Shown here piece after piece: positions 19,832 through 27,648 of a stretch of DNA of 64,000 nt. Location: positions 1,563,501 to 1,627,500 of the forward strand of contig NZ_CP103300.1 of the NCBI RefSeq assembly GCF_025562755.1, written 5' to 3'. A program made the position numbers and the translations under genes. This stretch comes from Endozoicomonas euniceicola. Its GTDB lineage: Bacteria > Pseudomonadota > Gammaproteobacteria > Pseudomonadales > Endozoicomonadaceae. A model generated the notes under the pieces. The model made no database searches, had not been told where the DNA came from, and was given only the letters and a program-made list of their open reading frames with translations. Within the stretch, counting starts at the first letter, position 1. The number at the start of each line of letters is the position of its first letter.

Positions 19832-20689
19832 TCAAATAGGCGTTTCCTGCACTGCGTTTGAAGCGAGCGGTTGAGCATTGCCATCACCCGGATTGACTAC
19901 CCGCAAGGTTTGAGCGCTGGTATTAACAATATTTAAATACAAAGCTCGTCCCAGTTGCATCACTCTGTAAGCAATACCAGGTTCTGTGAGATAGACAGTC
20001 CAGTCAGTGCGAAAATAGAGGGCTCTCAGGTCAAGGTGATAATATCCATTCGACAGGCTGCCCCCTTGAAGGAATTGGGTAAATTGCTGAAGCCACTCTC
20101 TATTGAAAAACAGACTCAAAGGGTTGACAGAAAATTCTCCGGAGTTACCAGAACTGACAAGCGAATGTACGTTCTGAAAAAACTGTTCCGGGCTTTCAAC
20201 CAAAGTATCCGCACCTCTCACAAATGACTCTGAATCAGAAAAAAGCTGATACCAATCGCCGATGTCCGTTCTGCCAACTTCTGTCCAAGCATTCCGGTAA
20301 CACCCTGTCCGGTCTCGTGAATCAGCAACACGATATTGAATCAGACGGCTCTCCCCGGTTATACAGACCGTCCGGTCCCCCATTGCCTCAATGAAGTTGT
20401 AGAGACTTGTCATCGAAAAACCACCCAATCCATTAATGGTCAGCTCTGTTTCAGGATTCCTGCTCAGCTCATTGCTGATAGTTGCCACACAGGAACCTGA
20501 AGCCTGTTGCTCACTGTCGAGATCGCCTGGCTGGGCACGACGCACTATGATTCCCTGACTGACAGGCTTAATTAGTAATACTGGTGACCCATCAATTGTT
20601 ATAATAATTTCGTCACATGCATTAGCCAGAACCAAATGGGAAAAGGCTATCAGCAGCCAGAACAATACGCCTGAAAACAAAAGCTTCAT
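19832..20689 (-). CDS. hypothetical secreted protein
   Basis: A 285-residue exported protein of unknown role. ATG at 20689 is chosen because GGGAGGATT precedes it and a clean signal peptide begins there (KLLFSGVLFWLLIAFSHLVLA, cleavage before NACDE). The frame extends 13 codons further upstream. The mature part starts with a short beta hairpin (EIIITIDGSPVLLIKP) that loosely recalls the start of the two secreted paralogs at 26.6 and 27.6 kb. Four cysteines could form disulfides. No family is recognised. Confidence 0.72.
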   Translation of the reverse strand: MKLLFSGVLFWLLIAFSHLVLANACDEIIITIDGSPVLLIKPVSQGIIVRRAQPGDLDSEQQASGSCVATISNELSRNPETELTINGLGGFSMTSLYNFIEAMGDRTVCITGESRLIQYRVADSRDRTGCYRNAWTEVGRTDIGDWYQLFSDSESFVRGADTLVESPEQFFQNVHSLVSSGNSGEFSVNPLSLFFNREWLQQFTQFLQGGSLSNGYYHLDLRALYFRTDWTVYLTEPGIAYRVMQLGRALYLNIVNTSAQTLRVVNPGDGNAQPLASNAVQETPI

Positions 20690-20903
20690 AATCCTCCCTC
20701 TAATCAGACACCTGTTTTTAATACACATGTGAACTGCCAGAGTTTAATCAGGCAGCGTGCCTTCAAAATGGTCTTATTTTTATTATTTCAGTCAATTTCT
20801 GATGAACAAAGCCAAGTAGTATAGACCTGTTGTTTGTCGAGAAGTGTGATAAAGACAACCAGAAGATGCTTTCCCAAGAGTTTCATTACCATAACCCATA
20901 AAA

Positions 20904-21007
20904 ATGAGTAAAATATTATCCATAATTATAAATTTCTTTAATTATGAGTAATATTTTGTACAAAAAAGTTAGGCAATCTTCATTATGAGTACTATATTAC
21001 TCATAAT
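20904..21007. promoter_or_regulatory. operator array upstream of hipA: repeated ATGAGTA sites
   Basis: ATGAGTA occurs at 20904-20910, 20944-20950 and 20985-20991, spaced 40 and 41 bp. The last copy forms a perfect 10-bp inverted repeat, ATTATGAGTA (20982-20991) with TACTCATAAT (20998-21007). The AT-rich stretch lies directly before the hipA remnant. HipB-type antitoxins repress their own operon through spaced palindromes, so these are probable HipB operators (inference). Confidence 0.7.
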
Positions 21008-21801
21008 ATACCAAAGTTCATTTGGGAAGGAAGGGATGACAGCCAGACAACTTACCATCCAGACTTTTGTAGATCATGCGTGGAAAGATTCTGCAACCCT
21101 CGCTTTTCCTGAACCTGAAAAAGGCCGGTCAGGTGTCTGTGAACTGGAATACCTGTTTGACTACGCCTTTGAGTACTTTGATAAAGGCCAGCATGAGACA
21201 GCTTTCTCACTTCGATATCCGGTTCAGTTGTATGAGTCACACACTCAGCAACCCTGGTTTGCGGTCATTGATGACATTATGCCAGCGGGAGCGCAGCCAA
21301 TTTGATCCGCAGACTTTTGTGAACGAGTGGATCAGGCGAGATTTTCTGAATGTAGTGTTTGGCAACAGTGACAATCATGGTCGGAATAGCGCTTTTCTGA
21401 AGCGTCCGGGACAACCGATAGAGCTATCACCTGTTTATGATTTTGCTCCAATGAAAGCCGACCCGGAAGGTGTGATACGCACAACCACCTGGGGGGCAGC
21501 CGGCAAACTGGAAGTCGGCGGGGATATAAGACGGGAAGGCGCAGAGCCTTCCGCCATCAATCTGGTGTACTCTGGCTATTAACGTAGTCCTTCAGAGTCT
21601 CGATAGTTGCACCGCCAGCACTGCAAGCAAAGTAAGACCTTGACCACATTAAGCCTGCTTTGCTCTGAGCAGTAAGGTGGGTATTCAGCATTCGCAACCG
21701 TCTTGATGATGTTGATTTGAGATTATTTACCATGACACTGATAGCCAGTTTTGGTGGGTAGGCCACCAACAGGTGTACGTGATCTTTTTCGCCATCCATT
21801 T

Positions 21802-23411
21802 GGGTGAAAGTCTCATATTGACTCTTCTTTCGGGGCCAGCAGCCCAAGGGGGTATGCAGCAGCAACAAATTTTCCCCAAGCCTGCAGGGGGACGGTCAAA
21901 CACCGCTATGATGTTTACTGAAACACAACAGCATATTAGTGAGAGACCGCCCCGATGGAAGTATGTCAGCCTTTGAATGAAGTCGCCAATTCTTCCTGTC
22001 ATGCAATTCAGCAGCTCGATCAGCAGTTGGCAGCTTTACGCCAACAGTGCGACCCCATTCAACACTTTGAAGACTATGAAGGTGAAGTTCACAAGCTTTT
22101 TGCTCAGGCAGAGCGAGGTGTTCTGGAAGAAGACTTATCCGGACTTGATGTTGACACCCCGGTCATTGAAGTGAACGGCACCTGTTACCATCGAGTATTG
22201 CGAAGTTCAGAAACCTATCAGACCGTTGCCGGTTCCATCAACGTTCCACGAACGCTCTACCGCAACGGTCAGGATCGCTGCATCGTCCCTCTGGAACTCC
22301 GGGCGGGTATTGTCGAGGGATACTGGACACCAAGGGCGGCAAAGCAAGCTGTCTGGATGGTCGCTCAAATGCCACCGGGCGACGTAAAGAATCTGCTCGA
22401 TCTGATGGGCAATATGTCGCCTTCGGAAAGCTCTCTGGCTCGACTCCCCAAAAAGTTTAACGATCAATGGGAGCCAAACAGGGAAGCCTTTGAGGGCATT
22501 CTCTGGGAAAGCATTAAAGTTCCAGAAAAGGCGGTGACTGCGGCAGCATCTCTCGACGGTGTCATGCTGCCGATGAAAGACGGCAAGCGTAAGGAAAAAC
22601 GCGAACAAAATAAAATCGACGGTAAGCGAACCCGTGGTCCTGCCGGTTGCCGGGAGGCCAGTTGTGGTACATTGTCGTTTTACGATGCCCAGGGTGAACG
22701 CCTGTCAACGGTCAGAATCGGGCGTATGCCCGAAAGTAAAAAAGTAACTTTGAAGAACTCACTCTCTGAACTCCTGGATGAAGCCCTTCGGCAAAAGCCT
22801 GACCTGACTCTGGTCAAAGTGGCAGACGGAGCGAAAGACAACTGGACTTTCCTTGCCAATGAACTCCCGGAAGGCCATGAGATCGTAGACTTTTACCATG
22901 CTGCAGAACACCTGAAGAAGGCATTTGATCTGTCCTATGGGGAAAACAGCGCTAAATCCAAAGAAAAATTCACCACCTATCGCCACATTCTAAAGGAAGA
23001 GCCTGAAGGGGTTGAGAAAGTGATCAAGGCACTGGCCTACCAGCACAAGCGACATCCTCGACGATCAAAGCTGAAAACAGAGCTGGAATATTTCAGGAAC
23101 AATCGCGCTCGCATGCAATACGCTGAACACTTGTTGCAGAGTCTGCCGATAGGTTCGGGAGTCATTGAGGCTGCTTGCAAAACCTTGGTTACGCAGCGTA
23201 TGAAGTGCTCGGGCATGCGTTGGCGACTTCCGGGAGGTCAGGGGATTCTGACTCTTAGGTCATTAATCCAGAGCAAGCTGTTCGACAATGGTTGGAAGCT
23301 GCTGGCAGTGACTTATTGCTGCAAGGTTACAAAAACAGGGGTAGATAATGTCATCCCGTTTCCTTCACAGAAGGCAGAATGATAGTACCAGTCAATATGA
23401 GACTTTCACCC
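21802..23411 (+). mobile_element. ISKra4-like insertion sequence, 1610 bp
   Basis: Perfect 22-bp terminal inverted repeats begin GGGTGAAAGTCTCATATTG at 21802 and end with its complement at 23411. An 8-bp target duplication ATCCATTT flanks it at 21794-21801 and 23412-23419. It holds one transposase gene. It is inserted inside tnpA of an IS200/IS605 element and is therefore the younger insertion. Confidence 0.93.
21955..23382 (+). CDS. ISKra4-family transposase
   Basis: A 475-residue DDE transposase filling almost the whole ISKra4-like element. Segments typical of the family are SYGxVxVPRTLYR-like AGSINVPRTLYRNGQD, VADGAKDNW (catalytic-region aspartate), EIVDFYHAAEHLKKAF, and the C-terminal GSGVIEAACKTLVTQRMKCS, followed by GMRW and GGQGILTLRSLIQS. 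The frame is complete, so the transposase may be active. Confidence 0.9.
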   Translation: MEVCQPLNEVANSSCHAIQQLDQQLAALRQQCDPIQHFEDYEGEVHKLFAQAERGVLEEDLSGLDVDTPVIEVNGTCYHRVLRSSETYQTVAGSINVPRTLYRNGQDRCIVPLELRAGIVEGYWTPRAAKQAVWMVAQMPPGDVKNLLDLMGNMSPSESSLARLPKKFNDQWEPNREAFEGILWESIKVPEKAVTAAASLDGVMLPMKDGKRKEKREQNKIDGKRTRGPAGCREASCGTLSFYDAQGERLSTVRIGRMPESKKVTLKNSLSELLDEALRQKPDLTLVKVADGAKDNWTFLANELPEGHEIVDFYHAAEHLKKAFDLSYGENSAKSKEKFTTYRHILKEEPEGVEKVIKALAYQHKRHPRRSKLKTELEYFRNNRARMQYAEHLLQSLPIGSGVIEAACKTLVTQRMKCSGMRWRLPGGQGILTLRSLIQSKLFDNGWKLLAVTYCCKVTKTGVDNVIPFPSQKAE

Positions 23412-23668
23412 ATCCATTTCAAGTAACTGGCATTCCAGTTTTTCACATGCACTCTCGAACGACTCCCGTAACTGCTTGATCATATAGCCATCAAAAAGCT
23501 TTCGCCTGTACTTTGTCGTGAACACCAAATGAACAACCAGCTTGGTAACGCTATGTCGTTTGCGAAGATACCCTTTAAGCAAATCTTTATTGTGTGCGCT
23601 CACTTGAAAACCTCTTTCAAATACCTGTAATATAAAGTTTATATTGATGAGTACTGAAATAACGTTCC

Positions 23669-24841
23669 ATGCTGAGAGCCACCAAAGTACGAATCTATCC
23701 AACATCAGAGCAGGCGGAATTTCTCGACCGTCAGTTTGATGCTGTGCGGTTCGTATGGAACAAGGCCCTGGCTATTAAGGTTCATTATTACAAGGTTCGT
23801 GGGCAGAGCCTTTCTCCCAAAAAACACCTGAAGCCCTTGCTGGCAAAAGCCAAGAAAAGCCGAAAGTACTCATGGCTGAAAAACGCTGACTCTATTGCAC
23901 TGCAACAGGCCACTATCAATCTGGATACGGCCTTTCAAAACTTTTTCAATCCCAAATTGCAGGCAAGATTTCCTCGCTTCAAGAAAAAGCATGGCAAGCA
24001 AAGTAGCTACCATTGTACGTCTGTCTCTGTGGGCGATAACGGGATAAAAATCCCCAAGTGCAAGCCCATAAGGGCTAAAGTGCATCGTGAAATAGTGGGT
24101 AAGGTGAAGTCTATCACCCTGAGCAGAACGCTAACCGGCAAGTATTTTGCCTCCATATTGGCTGATGATACCCAGGAACAACCAAAACAGATTGATAATC
24201 TTGAAGCTAATCAGGTTGTCGGTGTTGATATGGGGATTACTGATCTGGCTATCACCAGTACCGGCCATAAGACTGGCAATCCTCGCTTTCTGAAAAAAGC
24301 ACAACGTAACCTGAAAAGAAAACAACAGGCTCTATCTCGCTGCAAGAAAGGCTCAAAAGGTAGGCACAAAGCCCGTTTATTGGTGGCAAAGGCGCATGAG
24401 CATGTAGCCTTTGCCCGTAATGATTTTCAGCATAAGCTATCAAAACAACTCATCGACGAAAACCAAGCGGTGATTGTGGAGACACTGAAAGTTAAAAACA
24501 TGCTCAAGAACAAGCGTCTTGCTCGTTCTATTGCTGATGCTGGCTGGCACTCACTGATAACCAAACTCGAATACAAGGCAAAGCAGGAAGGTAAACATCT
24601 GGTGAAGATAGACCAGTGGTTTGCATCCTCTAAAACTTGCTCAGTCTGCGATTTGAAACAGGAAAAAATGCCATTGAGAATCCGATCATGGGAGTGTAGC
24701 TGTGGTGCTATCCATGACCGGGATATTAATGCAGCTCGCAATATCAAGAAGCAAGGCATATTGAAATTAAAGGCGGAAGGACTGTCCGTTTCTGCTGATG
24801 GAGGCTTGCGTAAATCCGGCAGACTGTCGGTTGCTGCCTAA
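23669..24841 (+). CDS. tnpB: TnpB RNA-guided nuclease of IS200/IS605 element
   Basis: A 390-residue TnpB, an ancestor-type relative of Cas12 that cuts DNA under guidance of an RNA from the element's right end. RuvC acidic residues are D in VVGVDMGITDLA, E in AVIVETLKVKNM and D in HDRDINAARN. A zinc-ribbon lies between the last two (CSVCDLKQ and CSCG). The N-terminal RATKVRIYPTSEQAEFLDRQ is the usual start. The frame is intact, whereas the partner tnpA is interrupted. It starts 65 bp from the divergent tnpA. Confidence 0.95.
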   Translation: MLRATKVRIYPTSEQAEFLDRQFDAVRFVWNKALAIKVHYYKVRGQSLSPKKHLKPLLAKAKKSRKYSWLKNADSIALQQATINLDTAFQNFFNPKLQARFPRFKKKHGKQSSYHCTSVSVGDNGIKIPKCKPIRAKVHREIVGKVKSITLSRTLTGKYFASILADDTQEQPKQIDNLEANQVVGVDMGITDLAITSTGHKTGNPRFLKKAQRNLKRKQQALSRCKKGSKGRHKARLLVAKAHEHVAFARNDFQHKLSKQLIDENQAVIVETLKVKNMLKNKRLARSIADAGWHSLITKLEYKAKQEGKHLVKIDQWFASSKTCSVCDLKQEKMPLRIRSWECSCGAIHDRDINAARNIKKQGILKLKAEGLSVSADGGLRKSGRLSVAA

Positions 24842-24897
24842 GAAATCAGAAGCCTCACCCGATAGGGTGGGGAGCAGTCACAAACTGAAGAGTTATT
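24740..24897 (+). ncRNA. probable TnpB guide RNA (omega/reRNA)
   Basis: In IS200/IS605 elements the guide RNA spans the 3' end of tnpB and the right end, and its last 16-20 nt are the flanking DNA. Here the right-end hairpin lies at 24853-24872 and the inferred boundary at 24877. The guide would therefore be copied from hipA sequence at 24878 to about 24897. Limits are inferred, not seen. Confidence 0.4.
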
Positions 24898-25077
24898 AAA
24901 ACAGTCTGGTTTCACAGTGACTGCCGATTCAGTGATCGAGGAACTGTCCAGGCTGGCAACACAACTGGTTGACCTGAAACCCAGACTAGCAGATCAGGGA
25001 GTGCCTGAATCCATTGTCAACCTGCCAGCCATAGGGTTCGGATTTCTCAATGACAAATTAAAGAAGTGGGATCTGAT

Positions 25078-25506
25078 ATGAATACGAAAATGACCAGTAA
25101 TGCCAGAGATCGCCTTGCCAGACTGCGAGCACAAAAGTCACAGCAGCAACTACAAAAGACGGCAGGTAACACTTCCGTGTCAAAGCCTGGCTCAGCCCCC
25201 GGGAGCAGAGAAGCCATGATACTCGAACTCATGGTTCAGGTATTAAAAGGGGACATTACCGATGGTCAGTTATTGCAGCAATTAAGAAAGCAGCTTCTGG
25301 GCTTGAACCAGGATCGTTTTGCAGAACTGGTGGGGGTTAGCCGTAAAACTGTCTCTGATATTGAAAGGGGCAAAGGCAGCCCATCCCAGCAGGTACTGAA
25401 TGACGTGTTTAAGCCTTTTGGGTTGAGAGCCGGCATTATCCCGGTTTCACAGAGCCAGACGGAAAAACTAATCAACAAAGCCCATGACGAACTGCTGGGT
25501 GGCTGA
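25078..25506 (+). CDS. hipB: HipB-type helix-turn-helix antitoxin
   Basis: A 142-residue protein whose C-terminal half (about residues 65-125) is an Xre/Cro-type HTH: LRKQLLGLNQDRFAELVG, then VSRKTVSDIERGKGSPS. The N-terminal half is glutamine- and serine-rich and probably disordered. ATG at 25078 overlaps the hipA stop (ATGA), so translation was coupled. A start at 25066 is possible. The order is hipA then hipB, the reverse of E. coli. The antitoxin is intact although the toxin is destroyed, and it may still bind the repeats at 20904-21007. Confidence 0.82.
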   Translation: MNTKMTSNARDRLARLRAQKSQQQLQKTAGNTSVSKPGSAPGSREAMILELMVQVLKGDITDGQLLQQLRKQLLGLNQDRFAELVGVSRKTVSDIERGKGSPSQQVLNDVFKPFGLRAGIIPVSQSQTEKLINKAHDELLGG

Positions 25507-25539
25507 AGCAGCCTTATCAATTACCTGTCAGCCGGGCCA

Positions 25540-26250
25540 TCAGGCCGCAAACTGCTGTTTACGTTCTGAGTAAGTCGTAATCAGCTGGTCAACAGAAGTC
25601 TGTTCATATTCGCGCAATCCAGAAAGCAGCATGGTCTTTTTGCCTTTGCCCACCAACTCACCACTGTCTTTAAACGCGAAGACCAGAGTCACCTTACCTC
25701 GCTTGCCAGACACTTCCAGATGACTGTCTGTAGACTCCAGAGTCAGGTTGGTCAGGTCCAGGCGATCCAGTTGCACCGACATGCTTTCGTACATGACCAG
25801 CGGGCGGGCGGCATTAATCATGACATTGTTGTCTTTCATCAATGGCACCAGTACATGGGGAAAGTTCTCGCCGGAAAATGCGACATAACTGCGGATCAGC
25901 TGCTCGATCAAAGCCTGATCCCGGGAGCACTCATCACCATGACGAACGCTTAAATACTCTTTATCATTGTCGTCTACAATGACCAGCTGCTTATCGCTGC
26001 CAGTAGCAACCGACAATTCGGTTTCACCAGCAACCATTCCATGGAAGCTGACATCCATCGTCTCATACAGCCCCTGACTGGTCAGGATTTTGGCAAACAG
26101 CAGGTCGCCTGGCACGCAGAACTTTCTGGCATCGACATCGTGTATCGGGTTGAAGTCGTTTGCCACAGTTTTGGCAAAATCGCTGGACTGCTGTCGGCTG
26201 AAAGAAAACTTATTGTTATCGAGTTCGGTAAAGTATGGATTTAGAAACAT
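25540..26250 (-). CDS. DUF3581 family protein
   Basis: A 236-residue cytoplasmic protein. The N-terminal block FSFSRQQSSDFAKTVANDFNP, then IHDVDARKFCVPGDLLFAKIL, matches the conserved start of the DUF3581 family, which is widespread in marine gammaproteobacteria and resembles a MaoC/hot-dog type opening (DFNPIH, PGDLLF). No enzymatic role is established. The gene is isolated and convergent with hipB. Confidence 0.8.
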   Translation of the reverse strand: MFLNPYFTELDNNKFSFSRQQSSDFAKTVANDFNPIHDVDARKFCVPGDLLFAKILTSQGLYETMDVSFHGMVAGETELSVATGSDKQLVIVDDNDKEYLSVRHGDECSRDQALIEQLIRSYVAFSGENFPHVLVPLMKDNNVMINAARPLVMYESMSVQLDRLDLTNLTLESTDSHLEVSGKRGKVTLVFAFKDSGELVGKGKKTMLLSGLREYEQTSVDQLITTYSERKQQFAA

Positions 26251-26504
26251 GGCTCACAATTTAATCACAGAAGTTTTTTCATCATCACATAGAGGCAGAT
26301 GAAAAACACTCTTACTCACAACGGCTCAAGCCGAACCAGCCTTCCATAAGCTTTAAAACAGCATGAACAAAATGGACAGGCAAAGATATGCATCTACCCT
26401 GATGGCTGTAAATGGTACCGGATTTTTTTTGGAACTACTGTAACAGAATGTTTGTAGCCTGATCATCCAGCGTAAAACGCTCTAAAAAATTTACAATTCT
26501 ACAA

Positions 26505-26533
26505 TTGATACTATCTTTTCTCGGGCATTCTAA
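26505..26533 (+). promoter_or_regulatory. promoter of first secreted paralog
   Basis: TTGATA (26505-26510), 17 bp, TTCTAA (26528-26533) fits a sigma70 promoter. It lies in a 64-bp block (26474-26537) repeated with one mismatch at 27555-27618 before the second paralog. Confidence 0.6.
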
Positions 26534-26567
26534 AATCCGACTCAAAAAATGGGCGGGAAAACACCTC

Positions 26568-27500
26568 ATGAGCTCAAAAATTCTCCCAATACATTTATGC
26601 CTTTTCATTTTATTAGAATGTTGCAGTGGCACCCTGTTGGCAAAGGATTATTTTTACAAGATGCAAATAACCGTTGCAGGTAATACATCTGTCTTTTATG
26701 TGAGGTCGAAAAATCCCCTGAAGCATCTGGCGAATCACCTTCTTGAAGTAAATTTACCTGAACCCATGTATCACTTTTCAGTTGATCCTGCCTCCAGCTT
26801 CGCACCCGCAATAATTGAATGGGTGCATCAGATGAAGATGAGTCAGTCCAAACAGGTTCCTGAACAGATATCGCGAAGAATAAGTGGAGCATTTCCAATT
26901 GGCACTGAGGAAGAAGGGAACTACATGCTTCAACCTCTGCAAACATTACCACCCAATGTGGCAGAGACTATAGAAGTCAGCGATAACGATATGTATCACC
27001 TGCTGGCGACTATCCTGTACCGTTTGCACAGGCAAACCTATGGACGAGCGCAGGAGTCTTTAGTTGTATGTTGGGCCTGCAACAAAGGCACCAGCCAGGG
27101 AGCGTCATCAAGTGACACCCGTCAGATAACCACTGGACAGCCTCCCTCAAGCCAGCAACTATTAAATGAATGGGAAGTAGAATTCCGATTATCTGGCTCG
27201 CAGTGGCCGTCAGACTTAGAAAGCCTTCTGGAAGTTATTAACAACACACTACCATCGGTAAACCCCATGCAGTTAGTCTCTTTAACGGGATCAAATCCAC
27301 CAAATTCTTTATTTACTGATGGGGATCGTAAGATGATTTTTCGAGCCTACCTTCCGGATAGCATTGCAAGTGAGGATCAAGCCCGCCATGCTCTTGGCTT
27401 ATCAGATTTCGACTTCTTAGTTGCTCTACGCAGAGTGCCTTCACAACCATCGAACGCAGAAGACAAGTCAAAAAAATTGGAAGTAACCGATATGAAATAA
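26568..27500 (+). CDS. secreted protein, first of two tandem paralogs
   Basis: A 310-residue exported protein of unknown function. ATG at 26568 is chosen because it aligns with the start of the paralog and opens a signal peptide (PIHLCLFILLECCSGTLLA) before KDYFYKMQITVAGNTSVFYV. It shares with the next gene the N-terminal block, a middle LPxxxxETIEV segment, and C-terminal FRAYLP...I..EDQA...L. Cysteines in VVCWACNKG are not shared. It is a tandem duplicate that kept its promoter but diverged in the middle. Confidence 0.75.
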   Translation: MSSKILPIHLCLFILLECCSGTLLAKDYFYKMQITVAGNTSVFYVRSKNPLKHLANHLLEVNLPEPMYHFSVDPASSFAPAIIEWVHQMKMSQSKQVPEQISRRISGAFPIGTEEEGNYMLQPLQTLPPNVAETIEVSDNDMYHLLATILYRLHRQTYGRAQESLVVCWACNKGTSQGASSSDTRQITTGQPPSSQQLLNEWEVEFRLSGSQWPSDLESLLEVINNTLPSVNPMQLVSLTGSNPPNSLFTDGDRKMIFRAYLPDSIASEDQARHALGLSDFDFLVALRRVPSQPSNAEDKSKKLEVTDMK

Positions 27501-27585
27501 TCCGTTATAACCCAACGTTGTTCTTCTGCAATCAGGACAATACCTATTTTGTTTAAAACGCCCTAAAAAATTTACAATTCTACAA

Positions 27586-27614
27586 TTGATACTATCTTTT
27601 CTCGGGCATTCTAA
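27586..27614 (+). promoter_or_regulatory. promoter of second secreted paralog
   Basis: TTGATA (27586-27591), 17 bp, TTCTAA (27609-27614), inside the second copy of the 64-bp block (27555-27618). The block is 63/64 identical to the one before the first paralog. Confidence 0.6.
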
Positions 27615-27648
27615 AATCTAACCTAAAAATCGGGAGGATAATCGTCTC

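Larger units (their letters stand above)
21557..23603 (-). pseudogene. tnpA: IS200/IS605 TnpA transposase, split by ISKra4-like insertion
   Basis: A Y1 HUH single-strand transposase. The N-terminal part (23603 down to 23412) starts at GTG with AGAGG 7 nt upstream and reads SAHNKDLLKGYLRKRHSVTK, then LVFTTKYRRKLF. The C-terminal part (21801 down to 21557) holds the HUH motif DHVHLLVAYPP and the catalytic-tyrosine helix ETLKDYVNSQ. Removing the ISKra4-like element and one copy of its 8-bp duplication restores a 142-codon frame with no stop (LLEMDGEKDHVHLL across the junction), exactly the family length. The gene is broken only by the insertion. Confidence 0.9.
21529..24877 (+). mobile_element. 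IS200/IS605-family element inserted in hipA
   Basis: Carries divergent tnpA (minus) and tnpB (plus), the IS605 layout. The ends are inferred from the point where the hipA frame breaks and resumes: joining 21528 to 24878 restores an open hipA frame. A left-end hairpin (GGAAGGC/GCCTTCC, 21534-21552) and a right-end hairpin (CCTCACCC/GGGTGGGG, 24853-24872) fit the subterminal structures that TnpA recognises. There are no terminal inverted repeats and no target duplication, as expected. Removing the nested ISKra4-like element and one 8-bp repeat leaves about 1.73 kb. Exact ends could shift by a few bases. Confidence 0.8.
21036..25081 (+). pseudogene. hipA: hipA toxin kinase, deleted and split by insertion sequences
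   Basis: Remnant of a HipA-family serine/threonine kinase toxin in three parts. The N-terminal part runs from ATG 21036 (MTARQLTIQTFVDHAWKDS, ending WFAVIDDIMPAGA at about 21295). After a frame change comes a kinase-core piece (FVNEWIRRDFLNVVFGNSDNHGRN, LSPVYDFAPMKADPEG) up to about 21528. The C-terminal tail resumes at 24878 (ELLKQSGFTVTADS, GFGFLNDKLKKWDLI) and stops at 25081, overlapping hipB by ATGA. About 190 residues between the first two parts, including the nucleotide-binding lysine region, appear deleted. The 3.35-kb gap is an IS200/IS605 element. The toxin must be inactive. Confidence 0.85.

Noticed and set aside
20985..21035. Earlier ATG for the hipA remnant
   Set aside because: The ATG at 20985 lies inside the operator palindrome; ATG 21036 has a good ribosome site and matches the family start.
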